Shown here: positions 40,732 to 49,268 of the stretch, piece after piece
Position numbering within the stretch: the first letter of the stretch is position 1
Layout of the letters: every line of letters begins with the position of its first letter
Assembly: GCF_029840635.1 (NCBI RefSeq)
Contig: NZ_JAOCCU010000039.1
Coordinates: 1 to 56,474 of the forward strand
From: Mitsuaria sp. GD03876
GTDB lineage: Bacteria > Pseudomonadota > Gammaproteobacteria > Burkholderiales > Burkholderiaceae_C
Length of the DNA stretch: 56,474 bases
Direction of reading: 5' to 3'
Notes under the pieces: model-generated
Seen by the model: the letters and a program-made list of their open reading frames with translations, nothing else
Database searches by the model: none
Told to the model about the DNA's origin: nothing
Translations under genes and position numbers: made by a program

Positions 40732-42891
40732 TCAGAAGTCGACCTTGGCCGTCAGGCGCAGCGTGCGCGGCGCGCCGACGCCCAGCAGGCTGTTGCCGGC
40801 GGTGCTCCAGTAGTCCTTGTCGGTGGCGTTGTCGAGGTTGGCCTGCAGGCTGACCGCCTTGCCCAGCAGCGTGGTCTGGTAACGCGCGCCCAGCGACAGC
40901 GTCTCGTAGCCCGAGATCCAGGCCTGGTTGGCGTTGTTCACCGCGCGCTTGCCGACGTGATAGATGCCGGCGTTCAGCGCCAGTCCGGGCACGGCGGGGA
41001 CGCGGTACTCGCCGAACAGGCTGAGCGTGTTCTTCGGCGTGTTCTCCGGCGTCTTGCCGAGTTCCAGCGGATTGGCGGAGCCGACCTTGGTGATCTCGGC
41101 GTCCAGGACGATGCCCGAGACCACGAGCGCGAAGTCGCGGCCGATCTCGCCGCTGGCCGAGAACTCCAGGCCGCGGTAGCGGGTCTCGCCGCCGACCTGG
41201 TAGACGCGGTTGACCGTCGTGGCCAGCGCGCGGTCGGTCTGGAACAGCGCGGTCTGCACCAGCACGCTGCCCAGGCGCGCCTTGACGCCGATCTCGTGCT
41301 GCTTGCTGACGGCGGGCGCCAGCACCTGGCCGGCGTTGTCGGTGTTCAACGGCGCGGTGCCGGTCTCCTCCAGGCCGCGCAGCGCGCTGGCGTAGACGCT
41401 CAGGTCCTTCATCGGCTTCCACATCACCGACACGTTGGGCGTGACCTTGTCGGCGCGGTAGGTCGGCACCGGCGTGGACGGGTTGCTCGCCTCGCTGCGG
41501 TAGAAGGTCTTGCGCAGGCCGGCCAGCACCTGCCATTGCGAGCCGATCGAGACGCGGTCGAAGACATACAGGCCGCGGTCGTTGATCTCGGACGGATACC
41601 CGGCCTGCTTCAGCGTCGGGCTGACCGGGGCGATGTCCACCGGCGCGTACAGGTTCTGCGGCGCGGTCGCGGTGCCGTTGACCCAGCCGTCGGACTCGCG
41701 GCGGTTGTAGGTGGCGCCGAAGGTCAACTCGTGGCCGATGCCGGCGGTGTCGAAGCGGCCGATCGCCTCCACGCGGTGGTTGGTGTTGGTGTAGGCCTGG
41801 CCCTTGAGCACGGAGACGTTGAGCGTGCCGGCGCCGGTCTGGTTGTTGTAGTTCCCGAAGGTCGTGTAGTTGCGGTCGCGCGAGGTCTTGGCGCGGCCGG
41901 TCTCGACGCTGAGCACCCAGTCGTCGCTGAGCGCGAAGTCGCCGCGCACCAGCACGTTGGTGGCCTCGGCGTCGTAGCGGGCCCAGTCGCCGGCGAGGTT
42001 GGTCTTGTTGTCGGGCACGCGCGGCAGCGAGATCACGCCGTTGACGGCGGTGGGCAGCGAGATCGCGGCCTGCTCGCTGACGTTCTTGCGGTAATGCTCG
42101 ACGTCGACCTTCAGGTTGGCCCAGGAGGTGGCGCGCCAGTCGTAGGCGAGCGCGACCAGCCCGCGATCGCCCTTGTAGCGGTCGATGCCGGTCTCTTCCT
42201 TGCTGGTGGCGGCGTTGAAGCGCAGGCCCATGCTGTCGTCGGCGCCGAAGCGGCGGCCGATGTCCACGTGGGCCTTGATGCCGCCGTGGTCGTTGACGGT
42301 GGTGGTCAGCGAGGTCACCGGCGTGGGGCCGGCGCGCTTGGTCACGAAGTTCACGATGCCCGAGGGCGGCACCATGCCGTAGTACATCGACGACGCGCCC
42401 TTCAGGACCTCGACCTGCTCCTTGTTCTCGAGCGGGATGTCGATCAGGTTGACCACCGGCAGGTTGCCGTTGAGGCGGTAGTTGCCGCGGTTCTCCACGA
42501 TGATCCCGCGGATCGACAGGTTGTCGTAGGTCGAGCCGCTGACTTGCGAGCGGGTCACGCCGGCGGTGTTCTTCAGCGCGTCGTACAGGCCCTGCGCGGC
42601 CTGCGCGTCGAGCAGGTCGCGCGGCATCACGTTGTTGGTCAGCGGCACGTCCAGCGGATCCTGGTCGCGGAAGGCGCCGACCTGCACCGTCGTCGGCGCG
42701 AAGGTCTTCTTGCGCACGCCGGTGACGACCACCTCGTCCAGCAGCTTTCTCGTTCCGGCGGCGGACGCGGCGTCGGCCGGCGCGGCGGCGGCGGTCTGGG
42801 CGCTTGCGGCCAGCGGCGCCAGCAGCGCCAGGACGGACAGGGCAACGAGGGACAGGCGCGGGGCGGCGCCGCGGGAGGCGGTGGAGGACAT
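40732..42891 (-). CDS. TonB-dependent ferric siderophore receptor
   Basis: A 719-residue outer-membrane receptor. A signal peptide ends near residue 31 (A-A-S-A-Q). A TonB box-like D-E-V-V-V-T-G is at about 52-58. The plug domain (about 65-180) contains G-L-Y-D-A-L-K-N-T-A-G-V and V-E-V-L-K-G-A-S-S-M-Y-Y-G, the siderophore receptor subfamily signature. The rest is a 22-strand barrel ending in the aromatic K-V-D-F. It imports a ferric siderophore; which one cannot be told. The upstream region carries a Fur-box-like palindrome. No strong ribosome binding site was seen before the start at 42891. Confidence 0.92.
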   Translation of the reverse strand: MSSTASRGAAPRLSLVALSVLALLAPLAASAQTAAAAPADAASAAGTRKLLDEVVVTGVRKKTFAPTTVQVGAFRDQDPLDVPLTNNVMPRDLLDAQAAQGLYDALKNTAGVTRSQVSGSTYDNLSIRGIIVENRGNYRLNGNLPVVNLIDIPLENKEQVEVLKGASSMYYGMVPPSGIVNFVTKRAGPTPVTSLTTTVNDHGGIKAHVDIGRRFGADDSMGLRFNAATSKEETGIDRYKGDRGLVALAYDWRATSWANLKVDVEHYRKNVSEQAAISLPTAVNGVISLPRVPDNKTNLAGDWARYDAEATNVLVRGDFALSDDWVLSVETGRAKTSRDRNYTTFGNYNNQTGAGTLNVSVLKGQAYTNTNHRVEAIGRFDTAGIGHELTFGATYNRRESDGWVNGTATAPQNLYAPVDIAPVSPTLKQAGYPSEINDRGLYVFDRVSIGSQWQVLAGLRKTFYRSEASNPSTPVPTYRADKVTPNVSVMWKPMKDLSVYASALRGLEETGTAPLNTDNAGQVLAPAVSKQHEIGVKARLGSVLVQTALFQTDRALATTVNRVYQVGGETRYRGLEFSASGEIGRDFALVVSGIVLDAEITKVGSANPLELGKTPENTPKNTLSLFGEYRVPAVPGLALNAGIYHVGKRAVNNANQAWISGYETLSLGARYQTTLLGKAVSLQANLDNATDKDYWSTAGNSLLGVGAPRTLRLTAKVDF

Positions 42892-42976
42892 GAGGGGAGG
42901 ACCGGAGACGGGGAAAGTGGGGGAGCGAGGGCCTGGACGAGGGGCCCTCGGCGACGCGAAACGCGATACGTTAGCA

Positions 42977-42995
42977 AATGCGAATAGTTCGCAAC
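42977..42995. promoter_or_regulatory. Fur-box-like palindrome upstream of the siderophore receptor
   Basis: The 19-base sequence AATGCGAATAGTTCGCAAC contains a perfect TGCGAA-N3-TTCGCA inverted repeat, the same spacing as the TGAGAA-N3-TTCTCA of the Fur box at 27773-27791. It is about 88 bases before the receptor start on the minus strand. It is a weaker match to the Fur consensus but in the expected place. Confidence 0.6.
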
Positions 42996-43121
42996 ATCCC
43001 TGGGTTCGGATTTCGTGCGCTGGACGCGCGCGCCGGGCGAGCCTCCTGGGGAAGAGCGGCGAAACCGTGGCGTGGACGCCACCCTGAGGGGGGGCCGGCA
43101 AGGGCAAGGCGACGGGAGTCC

Positions 43122-43191
43122 GAGGGGAGGCGGGGGAAAGGCGGGGAGGGAAGAAGGGGCGAGGGAGGAGGAAGGGGAGAGGCGGGGTGGG
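43122..43191 (+). other. Polypurine, G-run-rich tract in an intergenic region
   Basis: Seventy bases on the plus strand with only four C and one T; the remainder is G and A, with about nine runs of three to five G. It lies in the 400-base gap between the siderophore receptor start (42891, minus) and the PEP mutase family gene (43292, plus). It could form G-quadruplex or triplex DNA. The rest of the gap holds the Fur-box-like site and nothing else recognised. Confidence 0.7.
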
Positions 43192-43291
43192 TCCGTGAGC
43201 GCTGCTTTCCAGGGACGCGTCCGGTTCCTGCCAGCGGGCGACAGGAGCGCGGCCTAGCATCCGGGCCTCTGTTCCCCCGACGAGGCCCTCC

Positions 43292-44083
43292 ATGAGCACT
43301 TCCCCGAGCTTGGCCGACAAGGCCGCCGCGCTGCGCGCGCTGCATGAGCGTCCCGAGCCTTTCGTCATCGCGAACGCCTGGGACATCGCCTCGGCGCGGA
43401 TGCTGGAGGCGGCGGGGTATGCCGCGCTGGCGACCTCCAGCGCCGCGGCGGCCGAGGCGGTCGGCAAGCGCGACGGCCAACTGACCCGCGACGAGACGCT
43501 GGCCCATGTGCGCCTGCTGGCGGGCGCGACGCCGCTGCCGCTGAGCGCCGACCTGGGCAACGGCTTCGGCCACCGGCCGGAGGATTGCGCGCTGACGATC
43601 CGCCTGGCGGCGGAGGCGGGCGCGGCGGGTGGCTCGATCGAGGACTCGTCGAGCGAGGGCGGCGGGCCGATCCTGGACTTCGACCTGGCGGTGGCGCGTG
43701 TCGCCGCGGCGGTCGAGGCGGCGCGGGCGCTGCCCTTCCCGTTCGTCGTGACGGCGCGTTCCGAGAACTTCCTGCACGGCATCGACGACCTCGACGACAC
43801 GATCCGCCGGCTGCAGGCCTTCGAGCGGGTGGGCGCCGACGTGCTGTTCGCGCCGCTGCTGCCGGACCTGGACGCGGTGCGCCGGGTGTGCGCGTCGGTG
43901 AGCAGGCCGGTGAACTTCATGGCCGGCATCCCGGGGCGCTCGTTCACCGTGCGCGAGCTCGGCGAGGCCGGCGTGAAGCGGGTCAGCCTGGCGATGTCGC
44001 TGTTCCGGCATGCGATGAAGGCGGCGCGGCTGGCGGCGGAGGAGGTCCGGGACCACGGCACCTTCGGTTACCTGGAACGCTGA
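43292..44083 (+). CDS. Isocitrate lyase / phosphoenolpyruvate mutase family enzyme
   Basis: A 263-residue TIM-barrel enzyme: N-A-W-D-I-A-S-A-R near 29, T-S-S-A-A-A-A near 48, S-A-D-L-G-N-G-F-G near 85 with the metal-binding Asp, G-S-I-E-D-S near 111, T-A-R-S-E-N-F near 152, and F-M-A-G near 210. This is the short ICL/PEPM superfamily form found widely as an uncharacterised C-C lyase. The K-K-C-G-H loop Cys of true isocitrate and methylisocitrate lyases is replaced by G-K-R-D-G, so the reaction differs or is unknown. Oxaloacetate decarboxylase, phosphonopyruvate-type or related lyase activity is possible. Confidence 0.85.
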   Translation: MSTSPSLADKAAALRALHERPEPFVIANAWDIASARMLEAAGYAALATSSAAAAEAVGKRDGQLTRDETLAHVRLLAGATPLPLSADLGNGFGHRPEDCALTIRLAAEAGAAGGSIEDSSSEGGGPILDFDLAVARVAAAVEAARALPFPFVVTARSENFLHGIDDLDDTIRRLQAFERVGADVLFAPLLPDLDAVRRVCASVSRPVNFMAGIPGRSFTVRELGEAGVKRVSLAMSLFRHAMKAARLAAEEVRDHGTFGYLER

Positions 44084-44172
44084 AGCCGCCTGAAGACCTG
44101 TTGTCGAAAATCGCCGGCCCGGCTCGTCGTCAGGGTGGCGCCCCTGCCAAAGCTTCCTCACAAGGACCGATC

Positions 44173-44742
44173 ATGAAATCGCTGCTGCTCGTTTCCGCCC
44201 TGTTCGCCGCCGTCGCCGCGCAGGCCGCGCCCACGACCTACGACATCGACCCCGCGCACACCTATCCCAGCTTCGAGGCCGACCACATGGGCCTGTCCTA
44301 CTGGCGCGGCAAGCTCAACAAGAGCGCCGGGACGATCGTGTACGACAAGGCCACCGGCGCGGGCAGCGTGGACGTGAAGATGGACCTGTCGAGCATCGAC
44401 TTCGGGCTGGACGCGATGAACGGCTGGGCGAAGGGGAAGGACTTCTTCAACGTCGACAAGAACCCGGACGCGACCTTCAAGGGCCGCTTCGAGGGCGCCA
44501 AGGCGGGCGTGCCGTCGCAGGTGGTGGGGGAACTGACGCTGAACGGCAAGACCCGGCCGATGACCTTGACGGTGCACCAGCTCAAGTGCGTGCCGCATCC
44601 GATGCTCAAGCGCGACTACTGCGGCGCGGACGCGTCGGGCAGTTTCAACCGCGAGGAATTCGGCCTCGGCGCGGGCAAGGACTACGGCTTCAAGATGGAG
44701 GTCAACCTGCGCATCCAGGTGGAGGCGGTGGCGAAGGAGTGA
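44173..44742 (+). CDS. YceI family periplasmic protein
   Basis: A 189-residue protein. A signal peptide ends at A-A-Q-A (about 18), followed by the lipocalin-like YceI domain: T-Y-D-I-D-P-A-H-T near 22, F-x-G-x-hydrophobic strands, K-D-F-F-N-V-D-K-N-P-D-A-T-F near 93-106, G-E-L-T-L-N-G-K-T-R-P near 120, and R-E-E-F-G-L-G near 160. The family binds polyprenoid or amide lipids in the periplasm. Two cysteines (V-P-H..., K-C-V and D-Y-C-G) may form a disulfide. CAAGGA precedes the ATG by 7 bases. Confidence 0.92.
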   Translation: MKSLLLVSALFAAVAAQAAPTTYDIDPAHTYPSFEADHMGLSYWRGKLNKSAGTIVYDKATGAGSVDVKMDLSSIDFGLDAMNGWAKGKDFFNVDKNPDATFKGRFEGAKAGVPSQVVGELTLNGKTRPMTLTVHQLKCVPHPMLKRDYCGADASGSFNREEFGLGAGKDYGFKMEVNLRIQVEAVAKE

Positions 44743-44746
44743 AGCG

Positions 44747-44777
44747 GGACCGGGCCGCGTGGGAACGCGCCCGGTCC
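44747..44777. terminator. Long hairpin between convergent genes
   Basis: The arms GGACCGGG and CCCGGTCC, with inner arms CGCGT and ACGCG and one bulged C, make a stem of about 13 bp around a GGGA loop. It lies in the 45-base gap between the ends of the YceI gene and the convergent alpha/beta hydrolase gene. No T tract follows on either strand, so it is a terminator candidate by position rather than a classical one. Confidence 0.5.
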
Positions 44778-44787
44778 GCCGTGAGGC

Positions 44788-45483
44788 TTACTTCGTGGTC
44801 GCCTGGGCCGCCTGGCGGATCAGCGCCGCGACGGCTTCCGGCTGCGACACGTAGACGGAGTGGCTGCCCGGCACCTCGACCACGGTGGCGCCCGCGCGCT
44901 GCGACATGGCGCGTTGCGCCGGCGGCGGGATCATCTTGTCGTCCTTGGCCACGAGGTACCAGCTCGGCTTGGACTTCCACGAGGCCTGCGTCACCGCGCC
45001 GGCCAGGGCGTTGACGCCCCAGGGCACCTGCGAGGCGGCCATGAACGCCGCCTTGTCGGCGGGCAGGTCGCCCGCGAAGGAGGCCGCGAACTTCGCCTGG
45101 TCCAGGAGCAGGAAGCCGTCCTTGGGCGGGAGGATCGGCGGCACCGGCGCGCCGGGCACGGGGTTCTTGATCAGGGAGTCGACGGACTCGCCCTTGTCGG
45201 GCGCGAAGGCCGCGATGTAGACCAGGCCCTTGCCCTTCGGGTCGTTGCCGGCCTCGGTCGTCACCACGCCGCCGTACGAGTGGCCGACGAGCAGGACCGG
45301 GCCTTCCTGTTGCGCGATGAGGCGCCGGACATAGGCGACGTCGTCGGCCAGGGACGTCGTGGGATGCTGGGCGATGGTCACCGAGTACCCGTCTTTCTTG
45401 AGGATGTTGTAGACGGGCTCCCAGCCGGAGCCGTCGACGAAGCCGCCGTGGATGAGGACGATGCTGACTGCCAGTGCGTTCAT
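44788..45483 (-). CDS. Alpha/beta hydrolase
   Basis: A 231-residue enzyme with the oxyanion loop I-V-L-I-H-G-G-F-V-D-G-S-G-W near 8-20, the nucleophile elbow G-H-S-Y-G-G near 81 (Ser83), a late Asp in V-A-K-D-D-K near 188 and a catalytic His in V-P-G-S-H-S near 215. This is the small soluble esterase-like group often found as stress or signal-molecule hydrolases; substrate unknown. The ATG at 45483 gives a standard N-terminus; the open frame before it is poor. No signal peptide was recognised. Two short palindromes lie 70-120 bases upstream. Confidence 0.88.
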   Translation of the reverse strand: MNALAVSIVLIHGGFVDGSGWEPVYNILKKDGYSVTIAQHPTTSLADDVAYVRRLIAQQEGPVLLVGHSYGGVVTTEAGNDPKGKGLVYIAAFAPDKGESVDSLIKNPVPGAPVPPILPPKDGFLLLDQAKFAASFAGDLPADKAAFMAASQVPWGVNALAGAVTQASWKSKPSWYLVAKDDKMIPPPAQRAMSQRAGATVVEVPGSHSVYVSQPEAVAALIRQAAQATTK

Positions 45484-45554
45484 GATGGATCTCGCTTTCG
45501 TGGATATCGAAGTTGTGAAGGCGAGCAGCCATCGGGGCCGTCCGCTGCAGATTT

Positions 45555-45605
45555 GCTTTAGGCTTAAAGCACTGCGGAACAACAGTAGGCCTCGATAGTT
45601 GAGGC
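45555..45605. promoter_or_regulatory. Two palindromes upstream of the alpha/beta hydrolase gene
   Basis: In a locally AT-richer 230-base gap, GCTTTA-GGCT-TAAAGC lies at 45555-45570 and GCCTC-N7-GAGGC at 45589-45605. They sit about 70-120 bases before the hydrolase start and could be a transcription factor operator. No regulator gene is adjacent, so the owner is unknown. Confidence 0.4.
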
Positions 45606-45716
45606 TTCAAGTAAAGTCATGGGACACGGCCACGATGGCGAAACCATCGCCGTGGCAGGACTCTTGCTTGGGTGGGGGGGAGGCGGCCCGCTCGGTCGAC
45701 GCGGGAGGGGCGGCCG

Positions 45717-46151
45717 TCAGTGCAAGAGTTGGCGGTGAATTCGATGCCCCAGGAGCAGCCCGAGGGGCGTGGCCAACGCCCAGATCCCGATCGCCAGGAT
45801 CGAGTGGGGGCTTGGCAGCTGCGCGAAGAACACCGAGAGCAAGGCTAGAAAGAGCAGGGCGCCCAAGGCGACCCGGGACCGGGGCGGCGACAGCGCCGCC
45901 GCCGCCAGTCCGGCGGCGACGCCGCTCAGGAAACTGAAGGCCTGGAGGACGTACCAGCCGCCAGTCGACGCGTCGTTCAGACGATGCCGCCAGTCGAGAT
46001 GAGCAGGGTCGACGATGGTGCTGGCCAAGTCCGCTGCGAAGAGGAGGACGTAGACCAGCAGCGTGGCGGTGCCGAAGTGGACGACGACGCCAGCGAGAAC
46101 GGCGAGCCAGCTGCTACGCCAGCGACGATGGGATGGGGGAGCGTCCGACAT
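45717..46151 (-). CDS. Small membrane protein, four predicted helices
   Basis: A 144-residue protein with a short basic start (H-R-R-W-R-S) and about four hydrophobic segments (at about 15-38, 68-88, 93-112 and 116-136). I recognise no family. It starts 6 bases after the stop of the small lipoprotein gene, so the two form an operon of envelope proteins. Codon bias is slightly weaker than in core genes nearby. Confidence 0.65.
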   Translation of the reverse strand: MSDAPPSHRRWRSSWLAVLAGVVVHFGTATLLVYVLLFAADLASTIVDPAHLDWRHRLNDASTGGWYVLQAFSFLSGVAAGLAAAALSPPRSRVALGALLFLALLSVFFAQLPSPHSILAIGIWALATPLGLLLGHRIHRQLLH

Positions 46152-46157
46152 GTCGCG

Positions 46158-46448
46158 TCAGCAGCCTGGCGCGGTCAGCGACAGCGTCCTCTTCGCCTCG
46201 AGTCGCGCATTCAACTCCACGTTGAATTGAATGATGCGGCTCGACGGCGTCGACGTGCAGGCATGGATGTGCACCTCGCGAGGCTTCAGCCGGACGACTT
46301 CGTCGACCGCGGGCGTCGCCAACTCGGACGTCACGGCACCGACGACGTACTTGTCAGGAAGGATCGTCACCTCCACGCGGTCCGCGCCGCCGGTGCATCC
46401 GGCTGCCAGGGCGGCAGCCATCGTCAAAAGAAGGCCTCGAAGGGGCAT
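46158..46448 (-). CDS. Small predicted lipoprotein
   Basis: A 96-residue protein with a lipoprotein signal (L-L-L-T-M-A-A-A-L-A-A-G-C, Cys at about 18). The mature domain of about 78 residues has beta strands and the motif R-E-V-H-I-H-A-C near 58-65, then I-I-Q-F-N-V-E-L-N-A-R-L, and ends in a cysteine. The Cys pair could form a disulfide in the periplasm. GGGAG stands 6 bases before the ATG at 46448. It is followed at once by the four-helix membrane protein. Function unknown. Confidence 0.7.
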   Translation of the reverse strand: MPLRGLLLTMAAALAAGCTGGADRVEVTILPDKYVVGAVTSELATPAVDEVVRLKPREVHIHACTSTPSSRIIQFNVELNARLEAKRTLSLTAPGC

Positions 46449-46662
46449 GGGGTCTCCCGGGATCAGTCTTGATTCGTTGTCCGGCTCTACTGCTGAAGGA
46501 CTTGCGTGGAGTTCGGAATCGCCTGCGCGGCGCTCGCGGCCGCGCAGGCGCCGTGGTCGAACAAGCCCCTGGTCCCGCACTCCGCGGGCCGCCGGTGCGC
46601 ATTCTCTCCTCCAAGGCATCCGGTTTGCTCCCATCCGTGATCGGCTTCAAACGGAGGCATCG

Positions 46663-46995
46663 ATGGCCAAGTTCATCACCGTGGGATATGGCGACGAGGA
46701 CGGATACAACCGGACGGACCCGGCCGTTCGCGACGCCGCGCATGCGCACGACGCGCGGCTCAAGGCCGACGGCGCCTTGATCGGCATCGCCGGCTCGCCC
46801 GTGCAGGTCCGCAACCCTGGCGGCACCGGCGTCCTGACCTCGTCCGGCGCCTACCTGCGCAGCACGCTGCCGATCGCCGGATTCGCTGTCATCGAGGCCA
46901 AGGACCTGCAGGAAGCCATCGAGCTCGTCTCGAAGACGCCCTGCGCCGTGGCCCATGGTGTCGTGGAGGTCTGGCCGCTGCGGGACATGCCCTGA
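46663..46995 (+). CDS. YCII-related protein
   Basis: A 110-residue protein with the ferredoxin-like YCII pattern: F-I-T-V-G-Y-G-D at the start, a helix with H-D-A-R-L-K-A-D-G-A-L-I-G, a Gly-rich middle, and F-A-V-I-E-A-K-D-L-Q-E-A-I-E-L-V-S near the end. Related proteins are small enzymes or ligand-binding dimers of unclear role. The D-G-P-F motif of the larger subgroup is absent (S-S-G-A-Y here). GGAGG sits 5-9 bases before the ATG. Confidence 0.75.
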   Translation: MAKFITVGYGDEDGYNRTDPAVRDAAHAHDARLKADGALIGIAGSPVQVRNPGGTGVLTSSGAYLRSTLPIAGFAVIEAKDLQEAIELVSKTPCAVAHGVVEVWPLRDMP

Positions 46996-47038
46996 CGGCG
47001 TCGACGCCCGGCAGGACGGGCAGGGACCCCGCTTCGCC

Positions 47039-49183
47039 CTAAGGCGCGGCGGGGTCGTCCTCGTCGACGCGGATCACCTCGTCCGCGGCCCGCAGGTAGG
47101 CGAGGGCAGCTTCCGGATCGCGCGATCCCCGCGCCACCTCCTCCAGCGAGCCGGACCGTCGCAGCGCCTTGTTGAGCGCGGGCACCTCGTCGCCCAGCTG
47201 GCGGGCGGTCTCCAGCGCGCGCATCAGGTCGAGCAGCCCGCCCCGCTTGGGCGCCGAGACGTCCGGGCATAGCCGCTGCATCAGCACCGGCTCCTTGCGC
47301 AGCGCGTCGGCCAGCGCGAGCGCCTCGCGGTCGCGCAGCGGCGCGAGGTGGCCGGTGCCGTGCAGCAGCATCGGTGCCACCGCGTGCAGGACGCCGGAGG
47401 GCAGGTTGGCGTAGAGCTCGCGCAGCAGCGTCGCGGCGTCATGCAGCTGCAGCCGGATCGCCGCGCGCGCCACCGGCCGCATCGCCGGCTCGTTCTCGAC
47501 CTGGTAGCGCCACACGCAGGCCGCCGCGAGGTACAGCGCCGACAGCACGTCGCCCAGCCGCGCCGACAGCAGCTCCATCCGCTTGAGCTTGCCGCCCAGC
47601 AGTCCCATCGCGAGGTCCGCGGTCAACGCGTAGCGCGCCGACAGCGAGGCGATCAGCCGCGCCTCGCCGCGCAGGTCGTCGGGCACCCGCCCGCGCAGCG
47701 GCGCGCGGGCCAGGCTGCGCCAGAGGTTGCGCATCACATGGCCGACGTGGCCCATCAGCGCCCGGCCCAGCCGCTCCGGATCCTGCGCCTGCACGGCCGC
47801 CATCTCCTCCAGCACGAACGGATGGCAACGCGTCGCCCCCTGGCCGAAGATGATCAGCGCCCGCGACAGCAGGTTGGCGCCTTCCACCGTGATCGCGATC
47901 GGCGCGTGCCGGTAGGCGACCCCAAGCAGGTTGCGCGGGCCCGCGATGATGCCCTTGCCGCCCAGCACGTCCATGCCGTCGTTGACCGCGCGACGGCCGG
48001 CCTCGGTCAACTGCACCTTGAGGATCGCGCTGGCCACGCTGGGGCGCTCGCCGGCATCCAGCGCCGCCGCGGTGTAGCGCCGCGCCGCGTCGGTGGCGTA
48101 GAGCCGCGCGGCCATCTGCGCGGTGATGCCCGCGATCGCGTGGAAGCGCCCGATGGGCAGGCCGAACTGCTCGCGCACCTGGCCGTAGCCGTTGACCACG
48201 AACAGCGCCGTCTGCTGCATCGCCGCGCCCAGCGCCGGCAGCGAGATCGCGCGGCCCGCGGCAAGGCATTCCATCAGCATGCGCCAGCCCTGGCCGACGC
48301 GCTCCTCGCCGCCGATGACCCAGTCCATCGGCACGAAGACGTCCTCGCCACGGATCGGTCCGTTCATGAAGGCCGAGTCCATCGGGCGATGGCGCCGTCC
48401 GATGTCCATGCCCGGCGTCGGCACCGGCAGCAGCGCGCAGGTGATGCCCAGTTCCTGCTGCCCCTCGGGCCGCGACGGGTCCACCGCCTGGAAGGCCAGC
48501 CCCACCACGCTGGCCACCGGCGCGAGCGTGATGTAGCGCTTGTCGAAGCACACGCTGAAGCCGCGCACGGTCTTGCCGTCGACGACGCGTTCGGTGAGCA
48601 CGCCGCGGTCGGGGATGGAGGCGGCGTCCGAGCCGGCGTAGGGCGAGGTCAGGCCGAAGCAGGGCAGCTCGCGGCCGTCGGCCAGGCGCGGCAGGTAGTG
48701 CCGCTGCTGTTCCGGCGTGCCGTAGCGCAGCAGCAGCTCCGCCGGCCCCAGCGAGTTGGGCACCATCACCGTCACCGCGCAGGCGGTGTTGACGGTGGCG
48801 ATGCGGGTCACGACCTCGGCATGCGCGTAATGGCCGAAGCCCAGGCCGCCGTGTTCCTTGGGAATGATCATCCCGAAGAAGCGGTGCTCGCGCAGGTACT
48901 GCCACACCTCGGGCGGCAGGTCGCCGGCCTGGTCGATCGCGTGGTCGTCGAGCATGCCGACCAGCGTGGTGACCTCCTGGTCGAGGAACCGGCGTTCCTC
49001 GTCAATGAGGCGATTCGGTCCCTGGGCGATCAGCGCGTCGAAGTCGGGCTGGCCGGCGAAGAGCTGGCCCTCGAAGCCGACGGTGCCGGCCTCCAGGGCG
49101 GCGCGCTCGGTGTCGCCCATCGCGGGCAGGGCCTTGGAGAAGGGCGCCATCGCCAGGCGCCCGATCAGTCGGTGGAGTCCCAT
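47039..49183 (-). CDS. fadE: Acyl-CoA dehydrogenase, FadE type
   Basis: A 714-residue flavoenzyme. The acyl-CoA dehydrogenase core runs from about 85 to 480: F-F-G-M-I-I-P-K-E-H-G-G-L-G-F near 100, the FAD-binding F-G-L-T-S-P-Y-A-G-S-D near 176, and the region around V-E-G-A-N-L-L-S-R near 433 that includes the catalytic Glu in this subfamily. A long C-terminal helical extension (DUF1974-like, about 490-710) marks FadE, the first enzyme of each fatty acid beta-oxidation round. It is about 100 residues shorter than the E. coli enzyme, mainly at the N-terminus, which lacks the membrane helices. Confidence 0.88.
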   Translation of the reverse strand: MGLHRLIGRLAMAPFSKALPAMGDTERAALEAGTVGFEGQLFAGQPDFDALIAQGPNRLIDEERRFLDQEVTTLVGMLDDHAIDQAGDLPPEVWQYLREHRFFGMIIPKEHGGLGFGHYAHAEVVTRIATVNTACAVTVMVPNSLGPAELLLRYGTPEQQRHYLPRLADGRELPCFGLTSPYAGSDAASIPDRGVLTERVVDGKTVRGFSVCFDKRYITLAPVASVVGLAFQAVDPSRPEGQQELGITCALLPVPTPGMDIGRRHRPMDSAFMNGPIRGEDVFVPMDWVIGGEERVGQGWRMLMECLAAGRAISLPALGAAMQQTALFVVNGYGQVREQFGLPIGRFHAIAGITAQMAARLYATDAARRYTAAALDAGERPSVASAILKVQLTEAGRRAVNDGMDVLGGKGIIAGPRNLLGVAYRHAPIAITVEGANLLSRALIIFGQGATRCHPFVLEEMAAVQAQDPERLGRALMGHVGHVMRNLWRSLARAPLRGRVPDDLRGEARLIASLSARYALTADLAMGLLGGKLKRMELLSARLGDVLSALYLAAACVWRYQVENEPAMRPVARAAIRLQLHDAATLLRELYANLPSGVLHAVAPMLLHGTGHLAPLRDREALALADALRKEPVLMQRLCPDVSAPKRGGLLDLMRALETARQLGDEVPALNKALRRSGSLEEVARGSRDPEAALAYLRAADEVIRVDEDDPAAP

Positions 49184-49268
49184 GCTCCGAGCCTAGGCGC
49201 GCGGGCCGGGCGGCGGCGTCAGCCTGGAGCGTGGCAGCGCGTAGGACGCGAGGCCGCGCCCCGTCGCG

